A stretch of DNA of 64,000 nucleotides from CADEED01 sp043747835 (GTDB taxonomy: Bacteria; Pseudomonadota; Gammaproteobacteria; Steroidobacterales; Steroidobacteraceae). Both the position numbers and the translations under genes were made by a program. Below, piece by piece: positions 10,218 through 20,000 of this stretch. Below the pieces are notes generated by a model, which was not told the DNA's origin, ran no database searches, and saw only the letters and a list, made by a program, of their open reading frames with translations. Numbering within the stretch: the stretch's first letter is position 1; the number at the start of each line of letters is the position of its first letter. The stretch lies in contig JAYTOK010000113.1 in NCBI GenBank assembly GCA_043747835.1, positions 4,531 to 68,530 of the forward strand, in the 5' to 3' direction.

Positions 10218-10262
10218 AAGGGGACAGATCTATTTTCCGCAGAGCCGGAAAAAAGATCAGTC
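10218..10262. repeat. REP-like inverted pair between recA and recX
   Basis: GGGGACAGATCTATTTTCC starts at 10221 and is followed, after a short CAGAG loop, by an inverted copy that ends GATCAGTCCCC at about 10264. The two arms match with about two differences over 20 bp. The unit is the same as in the 6843-6966 palindrome. The hairpin would form in recA-recX mRNA and could lower recX expression relative to recA, the role the recA-recX terminator plays in E. coli. Confidence 0.7.
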
Positions 10263-10273
10263 CCCGGGGCAAA

Positions 10274-11311
10274 TCACTCTTCCTTGCCGCCAACACTCTT
10301 CAGCTCCGGCCGCGCCGGCTTCACGATCACGAGCTTGGCGCGAATCTGCGTCTCGATTTCCTTCGCGAGCTCGGGACGCGCCTTCAGGAATTCGCGGGCA
10401 TTGTCCTTGCCCTGACCGATGCGTTCGCCCTTGTAGCTGTACCAGGCGCCGGACTTCTCGATGATTCCTTGCGCGGAACCCAGGTCGATGATCTCGCCTT
10501 CTCGCGAGATGCCGAGGCCGTACATGATTTCGAATTCGGCTTCGCGGAACGGGGGAGCGACCTTGTTCTTCACCACTTTGACACGGGTCTGGTTGCCCAC
10601 CACTTCTTCGCCGGATTTGATCGCGCCGATACGGCGGATGTCGAGACGAACGGAGGAATAGAACTTGAGCGCGTTACCGCCCGTCGTCGTTTCCGGGTTG
10701 CCGAACATCACGCCGATCTTCATGCGGATCTGGTTGATGAAGATGACCATCGTGTTCGAACGGGAGATGTTGCCGGTCAGCTTGCGCAGGGCCTGCGACA
10801 TCAGGCGGGCGTGCAGACCCATCTGCGGGTCGCCCATCTCGCCTTCGATTTCCGCCTTCGGCGTGAGCGCGGCAACCGAGTCGATGACGACGAGATCAAC
10901 CGCGCTGGAACGAACCAGCATGTCGGTGATTTCGAGTGCCTGCTCGCCGGTGTCCGGTTGCGAGACGAGGAGTTCGTTGACGTTGACGCCTAACTTCTCG
11001 GCGTACGTCGGGTCGAGCGCGTGTTCCGCGTCGACGAAGGCGGCGGTGCCACCGAGCTTCTGGATTTCGGCGACCACCTGCAGCGTCAGCGTCGTCTTGC
11101 CAGAGGATTCCGGGCCGTAGATCTCGATCACGCGGCCACGGGGCAGGCCACCGATGCCGAGCGCGATGTCGAGGCCGAGCGAGCCGGTCGAGACGGCTTC
11201 GATGTCGTAAGACGCCGCGGCGTCGCCCAGGCGCATCACGGAACCCTTGCCGAATTGTTTCTCGATCTGACCCAGGGCGGCGGAAAGCGCCTTCTTGCGA
11301 TCTTCACTCAT
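10274..11311 (-). CDS. recA: RecA recombinase
   Basis: A 345-aa DNA-dependent ATPase for strand exchange and SOS induction. It shows Walker A GPESSGKTTL near residue 65, the catalytic E with the FVDAEHALDP segment near 92-101, Walker B LVVIDSVAAL near 140, and the loop L1/L2 sequences (QMGLHARLMSQALRKL and NQIRMKIGVMFGNPETTTGGNALKFY). Length and order match the family. The promoter region contains a LexA box. It is followed by recX and alaS. Confidence 0.98.
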   Translation of the reverse strand: MSEDRKKALSAALGQIEKQFGKGSVMRLGDAAASYDIEAVSTGSLGLDIALGIGGLPRGRVIEIYGPESSGKTTLTLQVVAEIQKLGGTAAFVDAEHALDPTYAEKLGVNVNELLVSQPDTGEQALEITDMLVRSSAVDLVVIDSVAALTPKAEIEGEMGDPQMGLHARLMSQALRKLTGNISRSNTMVIFINQIRMKIGVMFGNPETTTGGNALKFYSSVRLDIRRIGAIKSGEEVVGNQTRVKVVKNKVAPPFREAEFEIMYGLGISREGEIIDLGSAQGIIEKSGAWYSYKGERIGQGKDNAREFLKARPELAKEIETQIRAKLVIVKPARPELKSVGGKEE

Positions 11312-11365
11312 GCGATTGATCCCCTATGCAGTGCGTTTCAGTGCGAAAAAATTTAGCACAAAGTA

Positions 11366-11381
11366 CTGGATAAATGACCAG
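11366..11381 (-). promoter_or_regulatory. LexA (SOS) box upstream of recA
   Basis: On the minus strand the sequence reads CTGGTCATTTATCCAG, which matches the gammaproteobacterial LexA consensus CTG-N10-CAG with AT-rich centre. It lies 55 bp upstream of the recA start, the usual place for LexA repression of recA. It is between recA and the stop of thpR, so it should control recA (and recX by readthrough). Confidence 0.85.
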
Positions 11382-11418
11382 CAAATCGAGTGTAAAAGAC
11401 CGAATATTCCGCTGTTTC

Positions 11419-11967
11419 CTACCGGGATTTGTCGTCGTCCAGTTTCCAGGAATCGAGAGCACTGTATATCGAGCCTCCGTCTTCCCGACGACTCTGCATG
11501 AGGACGAATCGATCGCAGCGTACCGTCATCGATGGCGAAAAGGGGCGCGGCCATTCGATCTTCGCGGCCTCGGCTGACTTCACTTTACGCGACAGCGTCA
11601 GATGCGCGCGAAAGGGCTTGATGTCGGGCGCGAACCCGGCGGCGATCGCCGCTTCCGCGAGCCGCCGCGCGAGGTCGTGAGCCGCCTCCGACTCCTTCGT
11701 GCCCGTCGCGCACAACACACGCGGCTTGTCCCAGAACTCGAGCTGTTCGAAACGCAGCTTGAGCTCGGACGCGCGGACCATTGCGGCGGCGGCGCGCAAC
11801 GCGTCCACCTTCTCCTCCGCGACTGCGCCCACGAAACACAGCGTCGCATGGAGATTTTCCGCCGGCACGCGCTGACCCTGCAGTTTTTCCACGACCGGCG
11901 CCGTGCGCGCGAGCAAGGCCGCGCTTTGCTTCGCTGTCGGCTGCAGCGCGAAAAACAGGCGCAGCAT
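11419..11967 (-). CDS. thpR: RNA 2',3'-cyclic phosphodiesterase (2H family)
   Basis: A 182-aa 2H phosphoesterase. Two catalytic HxTx motifs are visible: HATL near residue 40 and HLTL near residue 123. The family hydrolyses 2',3'-cyclic phosphate RNA ends and can ligate tRNA halves in vitro. Length is as in relatives (about 175-190 aa). The start lies 3 bp after the pncC stop, so the two genes are probably cotranscribed. The recA promoter begins just downstream. Confidence 0.9.
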   Translation of the reverse strand: MLRLFFALQPTAKQSAALLARTAPVVEKLQGQRVPAENLHATLCFVGAVAEEKVDALRAAAAMVRASELKLRFEQLEFWDKPRVLCATGTKESEAAHDLARRLAEAAIAAGFAPDIKPFRAHLTLSRKVKSAEAAKIEWPRPFSPSMTVRCDRFVLMQSRREDGGSIYSALDSWKLDDDKSR

Positions 11968-11970
11968 GGA

Positions 11971-12492
11971 TCAGGACAACGGCGACAGCGCCGGCAACGC
12001 GCGCAACAGGTTCAGTGCGTACTCCACCGCATGGCGCCGCACCGCATCACGATTGCCTTCGAACTGGATCAGGTGCCCCTGGCACTCGACCCGGTCCGTG
12101 GCCCTTTGCGCGATCGCGATCCAGACGGTGCCGACGGGTTTGCCCGGCACGGCGCCACCCGGTCCCGCGATCCCGCTCACCGCGATTGCCACAGTCGCGC
12201 CGGTGCGATCGAGCGCGCCCTCGGCCATCGCGCGCACGACGGCATCGCTGACGGCGCCCTCGGTGTCGATGAGCTTCGCTGGTACGTCCAGATCGCGCGT
12301 CTTCGCCGCGTTCGAGTAGCACACGAAACCGCAATCGAACCATTCGGAGCTGCCCGCGACGTCGGTGCACAGCTTCGCGATCCAGCCGCCGGTGCAGGAC
12401 TCCGCCGTGACGAGGCGGCGTCGGGATTCGTGCAATCGCGCACCCACTTCCCGCGCGAGCGCGGTGAGTGCGGTATCGGTGGGCACCATCAT
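11971..12492 (-). CDS. pncC: Nicotinamide-nucleotide amidohydrolase (CinA C-terminal family)
   Basis: A 173-aa single-domain member of the CinA C-terminal family, which converts NMN to nicotinate mononucleotide and ammonia in pyridine nucleotide salvage. Conserved motifs are TAESCTGGWIA near residue 32 and VSGIAGPGG near residue 105. The open frame extends to 12666, but that part is a shadow of the opposite gene; the start MMVPTDTAL at 12492 (or 12489) fits the family. It is next to recA as in E. coli (ygaD). Confidence 0.92.
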   Translation of the reverse strand: MMVPTDTALTALAREVGARLHESRRRLVTAESCTGGWIAKLCTDVAGSSEWFDCGFVCYSNAAKTRDLDVPAKLIDTEGAVSDAVVRAMAEGALDRTGATVAIAVSGIAGPGGAVPGKPVGTVWIAIAQRATDRVECQGHLIQFEGNRDAVRRHAVEYALNLLRALPALSPLS

Positions 12493-12565
12493 GGATGGAC
12501 CCTCGTGGATCGGACCCTCATGGATCGGAGGATAGACCGTGCGCCCGCGCGCTACCATGCGCGCC

Positions 12566-13168
12566 ATGCAACCCGATCTCTTCGAAGGCGCGGGCACCGT
12601 CGCGGTTTCCCAGAAGAAGGAATGGCTCGAAATCCTGACGGACATCGAGAGCCGCAACCGCTTCACGATCGACTTCGACGGCCGGGACGGCGTGCTGCTT
12701 GCCGCGGAGGAAGGCAGCGGCTGGAAGCGGTTTTTCCTGGGGTCGATGCGCCCTTACACGATCGTGATCCAGACGCGCGAGAGAAAGCCGGTGTTGCGCA
12801 TGCACGCGCCGTTTCGCTGGCTGCATCCCGAGATCACAGTCACGGAAGTGAATGGAAAACCGCTCGGCATTGTGCGCAAGCGCTTCACTTTCCCACACAC
12901 GCGATACGACGTGCTCGACGCCCACGGCCACCGTCTCTTCGAGATCGGACGCGGGTTGCTGAAAGCGTGGACGTTTCCAATCCGCCGGGACGGGCAAGAG
13001 GTTGGCGTGATCCGGAAGCGCTGGAGAGGCATCAGTCTCGAGGTGTTCACCGACGCGGATCGCTTTCAGCTCGACTTCGCAAACGTCCCCGATCCGATCG
13101 AGCGCAAGATCCTGCTGGGAGCGTTGTTCCTCCTCGACTTCAAACATTTCGAGGAATCCGGCGGCTGA
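12566..13168 (+). CDS. Phospholipid scramblase / LURP-one-related protein
   Basis: About 200 aa, with the tubby-like beta-barrel pattern of scramblase-related proteins. Segments are FTIDFDGRDGVLLAAEE near the start, then FLGSMRPYTIVIQ, then PFRWLHPEITV and a repeated series of beta hairpins, ending in ERKILLGALFLLDFKHFE. Bacterial members have no settled role, so the activity is not claimed. The frame is open back to 12539; ATG at 12566 (MQPDLFEG) and 12557 are alternatives. It is divergent from pncC and directly upstream of mutS, so the two are likely cotranscribed. Confidence 0.7.
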   Translation: MQPDLFEGAGTVAVSQKKEWLEILTDIESRNRFTIDFDGRDGVLLAAEEGSGWKRFFLGSMRPYTIVIQTRERKPVLRMHAPFRWLHPEITVTEVNGKPLGIVRKRFTFPHTRYDVLDAHGHRLFEIGRGLLKAWTFPIRRDGQEVGVIRKRWRGISLEVFTDADRFQLDFANVPDPIERKILLGALFLLDFKHFEESGG

Positions 13169-13174
13169 GCTAGG

Positions 13175-15829
13175 ATGCCCGGCCCTCACGGAGTCTGCCG
13201 TTTGAACACGCGCCCGCAGGAACACACCCCCATGATGCAGCAGTACCTGCGCATCAAGGCGGAACACCCGAACGCCCTGCTGTTCTACCGGATGGGCGAT
13301 TTCTACGAGCTCTTCTTCGACGACGCGCGCCGCGCCGCGAAGCTCATCGACATCACATTGACCTCGCGCGGCCAGTCCGCCGGCGAACCGATCCCGATGG
13401 CGGGCATCCCGTATCACAGCATCGACAACTATCTCGGACGACTCGTGCGCAAGGGCGAGTCGGTCGCCATCTGCGAGCAGATCGGCGACCCGGCGAAATC
13501 CAAGGGTCCGGTCGAGCGTCAGGTCGTTCGCGTCGTCACGCCGGGCACGGTCACCGACGATGCACTGCTCGAACAGCGCCGCGAAACCTTGCTGGGCGCC
13601 GTGGTGCGCAACGCCTCGAAGGAAGGGGTTCGCTTCGGCCTTGCGTGGCTGGACCTCGCGGCGGGACGCTTCACGGTGCTCGAATGCGACGGCGCGCCCG
13701 CGCTCGAAGCGGAACTCGAACGCCTCAAGGTCGCCGAACTACTCGTGCCCGAGGATCAATCGCGCGAAATCGCAGAGATCACCCAGGGCGAACAGCGCGT
13801 CCGCCCGCCGTGGCACTTCGAGTTCGCCAGCGCCTCGCGATTGCTGACGGACCAGCTCGGCACGCTCGACCTGCGCGGTTTCGGCGCCGACGATCTGCCG
13901 CTCGCGATCCGCGCGGCCGGCGCGCTGCTGCAATACGTGCGCGAGACGCAGAAGACCGCGCTGCCGCACATCGCGAGCCTGACCGTCGAGGAACGCGGCG
14001 ACGCGCTGCAGATCGACGCGGCCACACGCCGCAATCTCGAGATCGATGTCTCGCTGTCGGGCCAGGACTCGGCGACACTGTTCGCGCTGCTCGACTCGAC
14101 GGTGACGCCAATGGGCTCGCGCAACCTGCGCCGCTGGCTCAACCGGCCGCTCGCGGAGCAACAGGAACTGCGGCGGCGCTATCAATCGATCGCGCTGCTC
14201 GTCGACGCGCGCCGCTTCGAAGCCCTGCGCGAGCCGCTGCGCGCGATCGGCGATGTCGAGCGCATTCTTTCCCGCGTCGCGCTGCGCAGTGCGCGGCCGC
14301 GCGACCTCACATCGCTGCGTGCCTCGCTGGCCGTATTGCCGGCACTGCGCACGACGCTCGCGCGCCTCGAAGCGCCGCTGATCGCCGATCTGACCCATGC
14401 GGTTGGCGAACACACCGACGTCGTGGAGCTACTGCAGCGTGCGTTGATGGAGGAACCCTCCGTCATGCTGCGCGAAGGCGACGTGATCGCGGCCGGCTAC
14501 GACGCCGAGCTCGACGAGCTGCGCCAGATCTCCTCGCACACCGATGACTTCCTGCTCGAGCTCGAGAGCCGCGAACGGGAGCGCTCGGGCATCCCGTCCC
14601 TGCGCCTCGCGTACAACCGCGTCTCGGGCTTCTTCATCGAGGTGAACCGCTCGCAGGCGGACCGTGTGCCGAAGGATTACATCCGCCGGCAGACGGTGAA
14701 AAACGCCGAGCGCTTCATCACGCCCGAGCTCAAGAGTTTCGAGGACAAGGTGCTCGGCGCGCGCGAGAAGTCGCTGGCGCGCGAACGCGAGCTCTACGAT
14801 GAAATCCTCACGCAACTGACCGACCGTCTCGTCGCACTGCAGTCCACCGCGAACGCGCTGGCCGCGCTCGACTGCCTCGCGGCGCTCGCGGAGCGCGCGG
14901 TCGATCTCGGCTGGACCGAGCCGCAACTCGTGCCCGAGACGCGGCTCGAAATCCGCGGTGGCCGGCATCCCGTCGTCGAACACTTCATCGAAGGCGCCTT
15001 CGTGCCCAACGATCTCGTGCTCGATGCATCGCGCCGCATGCTGATCGTCACGGGCCCGAACATGGGCGGCAAATCCACGTACATGCGCCAGAGCGCGCTG
15101 ATCGTGCTGCTCGCGCACGTCGGCAGCTTCGTGCCCGCGGAGCGCGCGGTGCTCGGTCCCTTCGATCGCATCTTCACGCGCATCGGCGCGGGCGACGATC
15201 TCGCGGGCGGCCGCTCCACGTTCATGGTCGAGATGACGGAGGCCGCGAACATCCTCAACAACGCGACCGACCGCAGCCTCATCCTCATGGACGAAATCGG
15301 CCGCGGCACGAGCACCTTCGACGGTCTCTCGCTCGCCTGGGCCGTGGCGCGCCACATCGCGCGCGTGAATCGCAGCTTCACCCTGTTCGCGACTCACTAC
15401 TTCGAGCTGACGTCGCTGCCGCAGGAGATGGATGGCATCGCGAACGTGCATCTCGACGCGACGGAACATCGCGACGGGCTCGTGTTCCTGCACGCCGTGA
15501 AGGACGGAGCCGCCAGCCGCAGCTACGGCCTCGCCGTCGCGCAACTCGCCGGCGTGCCGCGCGAAGTCATCGCGGCGGCGCGCGAGTATCTGGTTGCGCT
15601 GGAGAAAGGTGGCACCCACGACGCGCCGGCGCACAACCCGCGCTCGCGCGGCCGTGCGCAGGCCGCGCACACGCCGCAGGCGCAGTTGCCGCTCGAACCG
15701 CCAACTGCCGCGCCGGTCGACCCGCGACTGCTGGAACTCGAAGCTGCGCTGAAGGCGGCGAAGCCCGATGACCTGACGCCGCGCGCGGCGCTGGATCTCG
15801 TCTACAAGCTGAGATCGCTGCTCGGCTGA
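13175..15829 (+). CDS. mutS: DNA mismatch repair protein MutS
   Basis: An 884-aa mismatch-recognition ATPase. The mismatch-binding FYRMGDFYELFFDDA (Phe-x-Glu) lies near residue 33. Walker A GPNMGGKSTYMRQS lies near 628, followed by GAGDDLAGGRSTFMVEM and the DEIGRGTSTFDG Walker B region. The C-terminal residues (VDPRLLELEAALKAAKPDDLTPRAALDLVYKLRSL) match the tetramerisation/MutL segment. The true start may be TTG at 13202, since relatives begin just before HTPMMQQYL; ATG 13175 is the first available. It lies 6 bp after the scramblase-like gene. Confidence 0.97.
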   Translation: MPGPHGVCRLNTRPQEHTPMMQQYLRIKAEHPNALLFYRMGDFYELFFDDARRAAKLIDITLTSRGQSAGEPIPMAGIPYHSIDNYLGRLVRKGESVAICEQIGDPAKSKGPVERQVVRVVTPGTVTDDALLEQRRETLLGAVVRNASKEGVRFGLAWLDLAAGRFTVLECDGAPALEAELERLKVAELLVPEDQSREIAEITQGEQRVRPPWHFEFASASRLLTDQLGTLDLRGFGADDLPLAIRAAGALLQYVRETQKTALPHIASLTVEERGDALQIDAATRRNLEIDVSLSGQDSATLFALLDSTVTPMGSRNLRRWLNRPLAEQQELRRRYQSIALLVDARRFEALREPLRAIGDVERILSRVALRSARPRDLTSLRASLAVLPALRTTLARLEAPLIADLTHAVGEHTDVVELLQRALMEEPSVMLREGDVIAAGYDAELDELRQISSHTDDFLLELESRERERSGIPSLRLAYNRVSGFFIEVNRSQADRVPKDYIRRQTVKNAERFITPELKSFEDKVLGAREKSLARERELYDEILTQLTDRLVALQSTANALAALDCLAALAERAVDLGWTEPQLVPETRLEIRGGRHPVVEHFIEGAFVPNDLVLDASRRMLIVTGPNMGGKSTYMRQSALIVLLAHVGSFVPAERAVLGPFDRIFTRIGAGDDLAGGRSTFMVEMTEAANILNNATDRSLILMDEIGRGTSTFDGLSLAWAVARHIARVNRSFTLFATHYFELTSLPQEMDGIANVHLDATEHRDGLVFLHAVKDGAASRSYGLAVAQLAGVPREVIAAAREYLVALEKGGTHDAPAHNPRSRGRAQAAHTPQAQLPLEPPTAAPVDPRLLELEAALKAAKPDDLTPRAALDLVYKLRSLLG

Positions 15830-16033
15830 ACGCCCGGGAGGCCCGCCGGTTGGCCGATTGCCGATCGGGAACTCCCGGTCACTCTATATATATGTGTGGG
15901 GACGCAGACCCCCACACGCCCCACACGCCCCGGACGCCCCGGCCGCCGCGGCCGCCGCAGTTCCGCCGATTTCTGCACGTTCGCGCCAGATTCCCGTGTT
16001 GGGCGCAGCGCCGCCGCTGGCTAGACTTTCAGC
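15830..16033. other. Intergenic region with hairpin and low-complexity GC tract
   Basis: A perfect inverted repeat GTGTGGGG/CCCCACAC lies at about 15893-15916, after an ATATATAT run. It is followed by repeated CCCCACACG/CCCCGGACG and CGGCCGCCG units to about 15960. The hairpin might stop transcription from mutS, but it lacks a T tail. I see no gene here. Confidence 0.4.
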
Positions 16034-16600
16034 GTGTTCTTCCCCCGGAAATTCTCTGCGTCTCTCGTCGCGCTGGCGCCGCTGCTTGCCGCGTCGCTGC
16101 TCGCTGTCGCGCCGCGCGCCCTCGCGGAACCTCGCTACAATTCGCGCATGACGACACTCCTGCAGGACATCCCGAGTGCCGCGGTCGCGGCGAGTCATGC
16201 GCTCATGCAATCACGCTACGCCGCGGATTTCGAGGCAACCAGTCTCTGGCAGGTCGAGCGCTTCTTCGAGGACAACTCGAGCAACGGCAAGCCGCGCGGC
16301 GACCTCGCTCGCGATACCGGCAAGCGCCTGTTCGCCATCGGCTGCTACGTCGGTGAAGTCGTTCGCCGCACCCGCGGCGGCGAATGGCAAGCCGACGACA
16401 ACGACCCCCAAGGCGAAATCAACATCTCGCTGCAACTACCCGACGGCAGCGTGATCTGGCCCGTGCAACGCGTTATGAAGCGGGTGACGGGCGGCTCGTC
16501 GGAGAGCATCGCGGCGTATGGGTTGGCGCTCGGCATCGGCGTCGGCCCCGAGCCGCAGAAGCCCGGATTTCTGGATCGCGTGCGGCGACACTTCGAGTGA
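16034..16600 (+). CDS. Hypothetical exported protein, 188 aa
   Basis: I do not recognise the family. With GTG at 16034 the protein begins with a basic stretch and a hydrophobic segment (LVALAPLLAASLLAV) ending in RALA-EP, a plausible Sec signal peptide. A second candidate start, ATG at 16148, follows a TACAAT -10-like sequence by 9 bp and would give a 150-aa cytoplasmic, perhaps leaderless product. The conserved-looking body contains LFAIGCYVGEVVRR, GEINISLQLPDGSVIWPVQRVMKR and a hydrophobic YGLALGIGVG. It ends 14 bp from the convergent stop of the putative immunity gene. Confidence 0.55.
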   Translation: MFFPRKFSASLVALAPLLAASLLAVAPRALAEPRYNSRMTTLLQDIPSAAVAASHALMQSRYAADFEATSLWQVERFFEDNSSNGKPRGDLARDTGKRLFAIGCYVGEVVRRTRGGEWQADDNDPQGEINISLQLPDGSVIWPVQRVMKRVTGGSSESIAAYGLALGIGVGPEPQKPGFLDRVRRHFE

Positions 16601-16613
16601 GCTGAGAGCGCTG

Positions 16614-17030
16614 TCACTTCGATTGAGGCGCGAGCGCCGTCGCGATCTCGCCGCCGAGCACGGCAGCGTCGCTGGCCTGAAGGCTCCGCTTCGGCGCGGA
16701 CGGATTGTCACCGACCATCAGCGAGAAGCTGGACCCATCGCGATCCACGCGCACGCTCGCCGCGCGCTTGGCGAACGTCGCCCAGGTCTTGACCTGCGCC
16801 GCCGCCAGCAAGGGCTCAGTCACCTTCTTGAAGTCCTTCGGCCAGGGTACGTTGTGAGTAGAGGCATCCAGCCCCCGCAACACCGCGCCGCCGAGCTCGG
16901 CGGCGCCGGCCGGCGCCGGCAGCTCCGCCACCGGGCCCGAGGCGATGCACGGCTCGCCGCCGCCCGACCCGTGGATCGTCACGACGAAGTACTTGCTCTC
17001 ACGTAGATAGACGCTGACCGATTGCTTCAT
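16614..17030 (-). CDS. CdiI-type immunity protein candidate for the third RHS toxin
   Basis: A 138-aa small soluble protein with no signal peptide. Its N-terminus (VSVYLRESKYFVVTIHGS), an ELGGAVLRGLDAS helix and a VKTWATFAKRAASVRV segment resemble the contact-dependent-inhibition immunity family that accompanies CdiA_C nuclease toxins. The start codon overlaps the RHS stop in ATGA, so it is translationally coupled to a protein whose C-terminus looks like exactly that toxin type. A cytoplasmic inhibitor fits a nuclease acting in the cytoplasm. It is the last gene of the Tad-RHS unit and converges with the gene to its left. Confidence 0.7.
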   Translation of the reverse strand: MKQSVSVYLRESKYFVVTIHGSGGGEPCIASGPVAELPAPAGAAELGGAVLRGLDASTHNVPWPKDFKKVTEPLLAAAQVKTWATFAKRAASVRVDRDGSSFSLMVGDNPSAPKRSLQASDAAVLGGEIATALAPQSK

Positions 17031-20000
17031 GGAAAGATGATGACCCTGATGGTGATGGGCGGCGTGCCGTTCGCGGCGGCCTGGATCACCTGGTTGAAGA
17101 CCGCTTGCTGGGCGGCGGTGGGTGCGTTGGGGATCGCGATCTCGATTTCGCGCGTGCGCACCAGCCCGCGCGTATCGAGGCCACCGTGGTTGACGCCGTT
17201 GAACCCGCGCTGCGCCGTGACGTAGCTGTTCAGCTCGGAACGCAGCCGGCTCAAGTTCTGGTAACCGTTCGTGTTGATGTCGATGCTCTTGATGCTCGTG
17301 CCCACGCCGGTCGCCGGATTCCAGCGATCGATGACGGGATAGTTGTTGGTCGGCGTATTGTGGCCTAGCGCCTCTTCGATCGCGTGGCCACGCTGGAATG
17401 GATTGAGATCCCAGGCGCCGCTGCGCCTGGCCTGCCGGAAGAATTTACTCATCAGCCGCGCGAGTTTGGTCGCGCCCGCCCCGCCGAGTTCGATCGCGAC
17501 CTCACCCATGACCTGCGCGAATTGATTGGCCGCGACATTGAGATCGCGGATGCATCTCGCATCGCGCGCGCGGAAATACGTGTCGACCGTCAGACCGAAC
17601 AGACGCACGATCGCCTCGCCCAGGAAGATGTAGCCGACAACGCCGAGCACGGCGTCCGCGATCCACCCCGCGGGCGTGAGCTGCGCCACTCCCCACACGG
17701 CGAAGATGCCGGCGACGATCGCGATGTTCGCGGGCTGGATCATCGCGCGCAGCTGGTTCCCGATCTCGCCCGGCACCTGCGGAATCGCCTGCTCGAGCAG
17801 GTATTGCAGGCGCCGGTTGAAGGACCAGTTCGATACATCCGTATCCGGCGGCAGCGATTGCTGCGTGCCGAGCGGGTCGGTGAAATTGATGGCGTCGCCG
17901 CCGGCGAACGCGTAGAGGTTGAGGCCGCCGGTCTGCCCGATCGGATCCGGCGTCACGAACCGTTGCGTTTCCGGATCGAAGTAGCGATTGAGGTTGTAAT
18001 GCAGCCCGGTTTCGCGATCGAGATACTGGTTGGAGGCACGCAGCGGGATGTCGAATCCCGATTCGATCGCCGCTGAAGTGACAGCGCCTTCGTTGGCGCG
18101 CCACACCACCGCGCGTTGGGCATCGGTCACCGCGACCGTTTCTCCGCGCCAATCCGTATGCAGCGCGTAGACGGCATCGCCATCGAGCAACGCCACGGGC
18201 CGCGCATCGAGCCACACGTACTGCCGGAGATCCGCGGCGCCTACGGTGGCCTCGGCAACGATCTCGCCGCCCTCGTAGAGGAAGTATCGCGTGATGTCGC
18301 GGTTGCCGAACGTCACCTTCTTGATGCGTTCACCGAGCGCGTTGTAGCGATACTCCGCGAGCGCCTTGTCACCGTCCGCGACGCGCGCGAGTCGGCCCAT
18401 GCCGTCGTACTCGAGCCGCACCTCGCCGCGCTGCGTTAGCCGGCCCGCGGCGTCGTACGCGTACTCCACGCGCACGCCGTCGATGCGCACTTCGGCGAGG
18501 ATGCGGTTGCTCGCGGGATCCACTTCGTATTGCGACGCGCGGCCCTGCACGACGCGACGCAACGGGTTGGCGGCATCGTCGTACGCGAAGCCGATCGCAT
18601 GCGAGTCGCCGCCGAACGCGTCGGCCATTCCGGTCACACGGCCTTCGGCGTCGTAACGGAACGCACGGTTCGCCGCGCCCTGCGTCTTCCCGATCCTTCC
18701 CGCCTCGTCGCGTTCGATGGCGAGCAATGCGACGCCCGGGGTGCCGAGCCGCGTGAGCTCGCCGCGCTGGTTCATCGCGCGCTCGAACGGCAGGCCGTTC
18801 GCCAGCAGGAAATCGTTGCGCGTGTAGCGATCCATGCCGTCGTTGAGTCCCTGAACGATCGGTGTCGAGCCGAACCAGCCGGCGCGCTCGATGGCGCTGA
18901 GCAGCCCCGGACGCGCGTGCAGCGGATCGTTGTACTGGTATCTCAGCTTCTGGCCGTCGGGCAGCGTCTTCTGCTCGAGCCGGCCCAGCGCGTCGTAACG
19001 GTACCGGATCTCGAAGGAGCGTCCGTCGATCAGGCGTTCGTGCGCCGTGAGTCGCGCCGCGGCGTCGTAGGCGAGCCGGTCCTCGCCCGCGCCGTGCACG
19101 ATGCGCCGCGGACGTCCGTTGGCGGCGTACTCGATCTCGATCGTCTCGTCGCGCGCGACGAGACGCGTGACGCGATCGGCGGCGTCGTACGAGAAATCGC
19201 GGGTGCGTTCGGTCGCGTCGACGCTGCGCACGATCCGGTCCGCCGAGTCGTACCCGAACTTCGTGACGCCGGAGTCGGGACTCGCGACGGACACGAGCCG
19301 TCCGAAGTCGTCGTAGTCGTAGATAGTCACGAGGCCGCGTGCGTCGCGCACCTCACGATGCAGCGCTTCGCGATTCGCGTACATCAGGCCGAGCACCGGC
19401 GCGAGCGCGTGCGTTGCTGCCACGTCCGGCTCGGTGGCCGGCAGGCGCAGCGCGCCGGCGACGTCGCTGGATGCGCTCGCGCCGAGCGACGCGGGCAACA
19501 ACGAATTCAGCGCCACCGCGCGTTCGACGGCGATACTGCGATCAGGATTCAGCAGACGCGCGACGCGCGGCTCGCCTTCGCTGTCGCGTTCGAGCTCGAT
19601 GCGATTGCCCTGCGTGTCCACGATGGCGGCGAGCGCGCCCGCCGCGTCGTACGAGAACGTGAGGCGTTGACCGAGCCCGTCCTGCGTGCCGCCGAGCCGG
19701 CCGACGCTGTCGTACCAGATCGCCTGCTTCTGTCCTGCGCGCGCCAGCGACACGGCGCGACCCTGGGCGTCGTAACCGAAACTCAGCGGCACGCCGTCGG
19801 CGGGCACGATGCGCGTCACCCGCCCCAGCGCGTCGTACTCGCGCGACTCGCGCAAGCCGCCCGGCGACTCGCGTGCGCTCAGCAACCCGCGCGCGTCGTA
19901 TTCGAGACGAGTGGTGTCGCTCGCGCCTGGCAGTGGACCGTCAATGGACGCCACGCGGCCGCCGGAATACTTGAAGGTCGTGACGCGGGAGAGCGCGGTT

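Noticed and set aside
12493..12535. Short tandem repeat with GATCGGACCCTC upstream of pncC
   Set aside because: Only two imperfect units of about 15 bp; probably chance slippage with no sign of a regulator.
15893..15916. GTGTGGGG/CCCCACAC hairpin as a mutS terminator
   Set aside because: Stem is good but there is no T tract on either strand, so I list it only as an intergenic feature.
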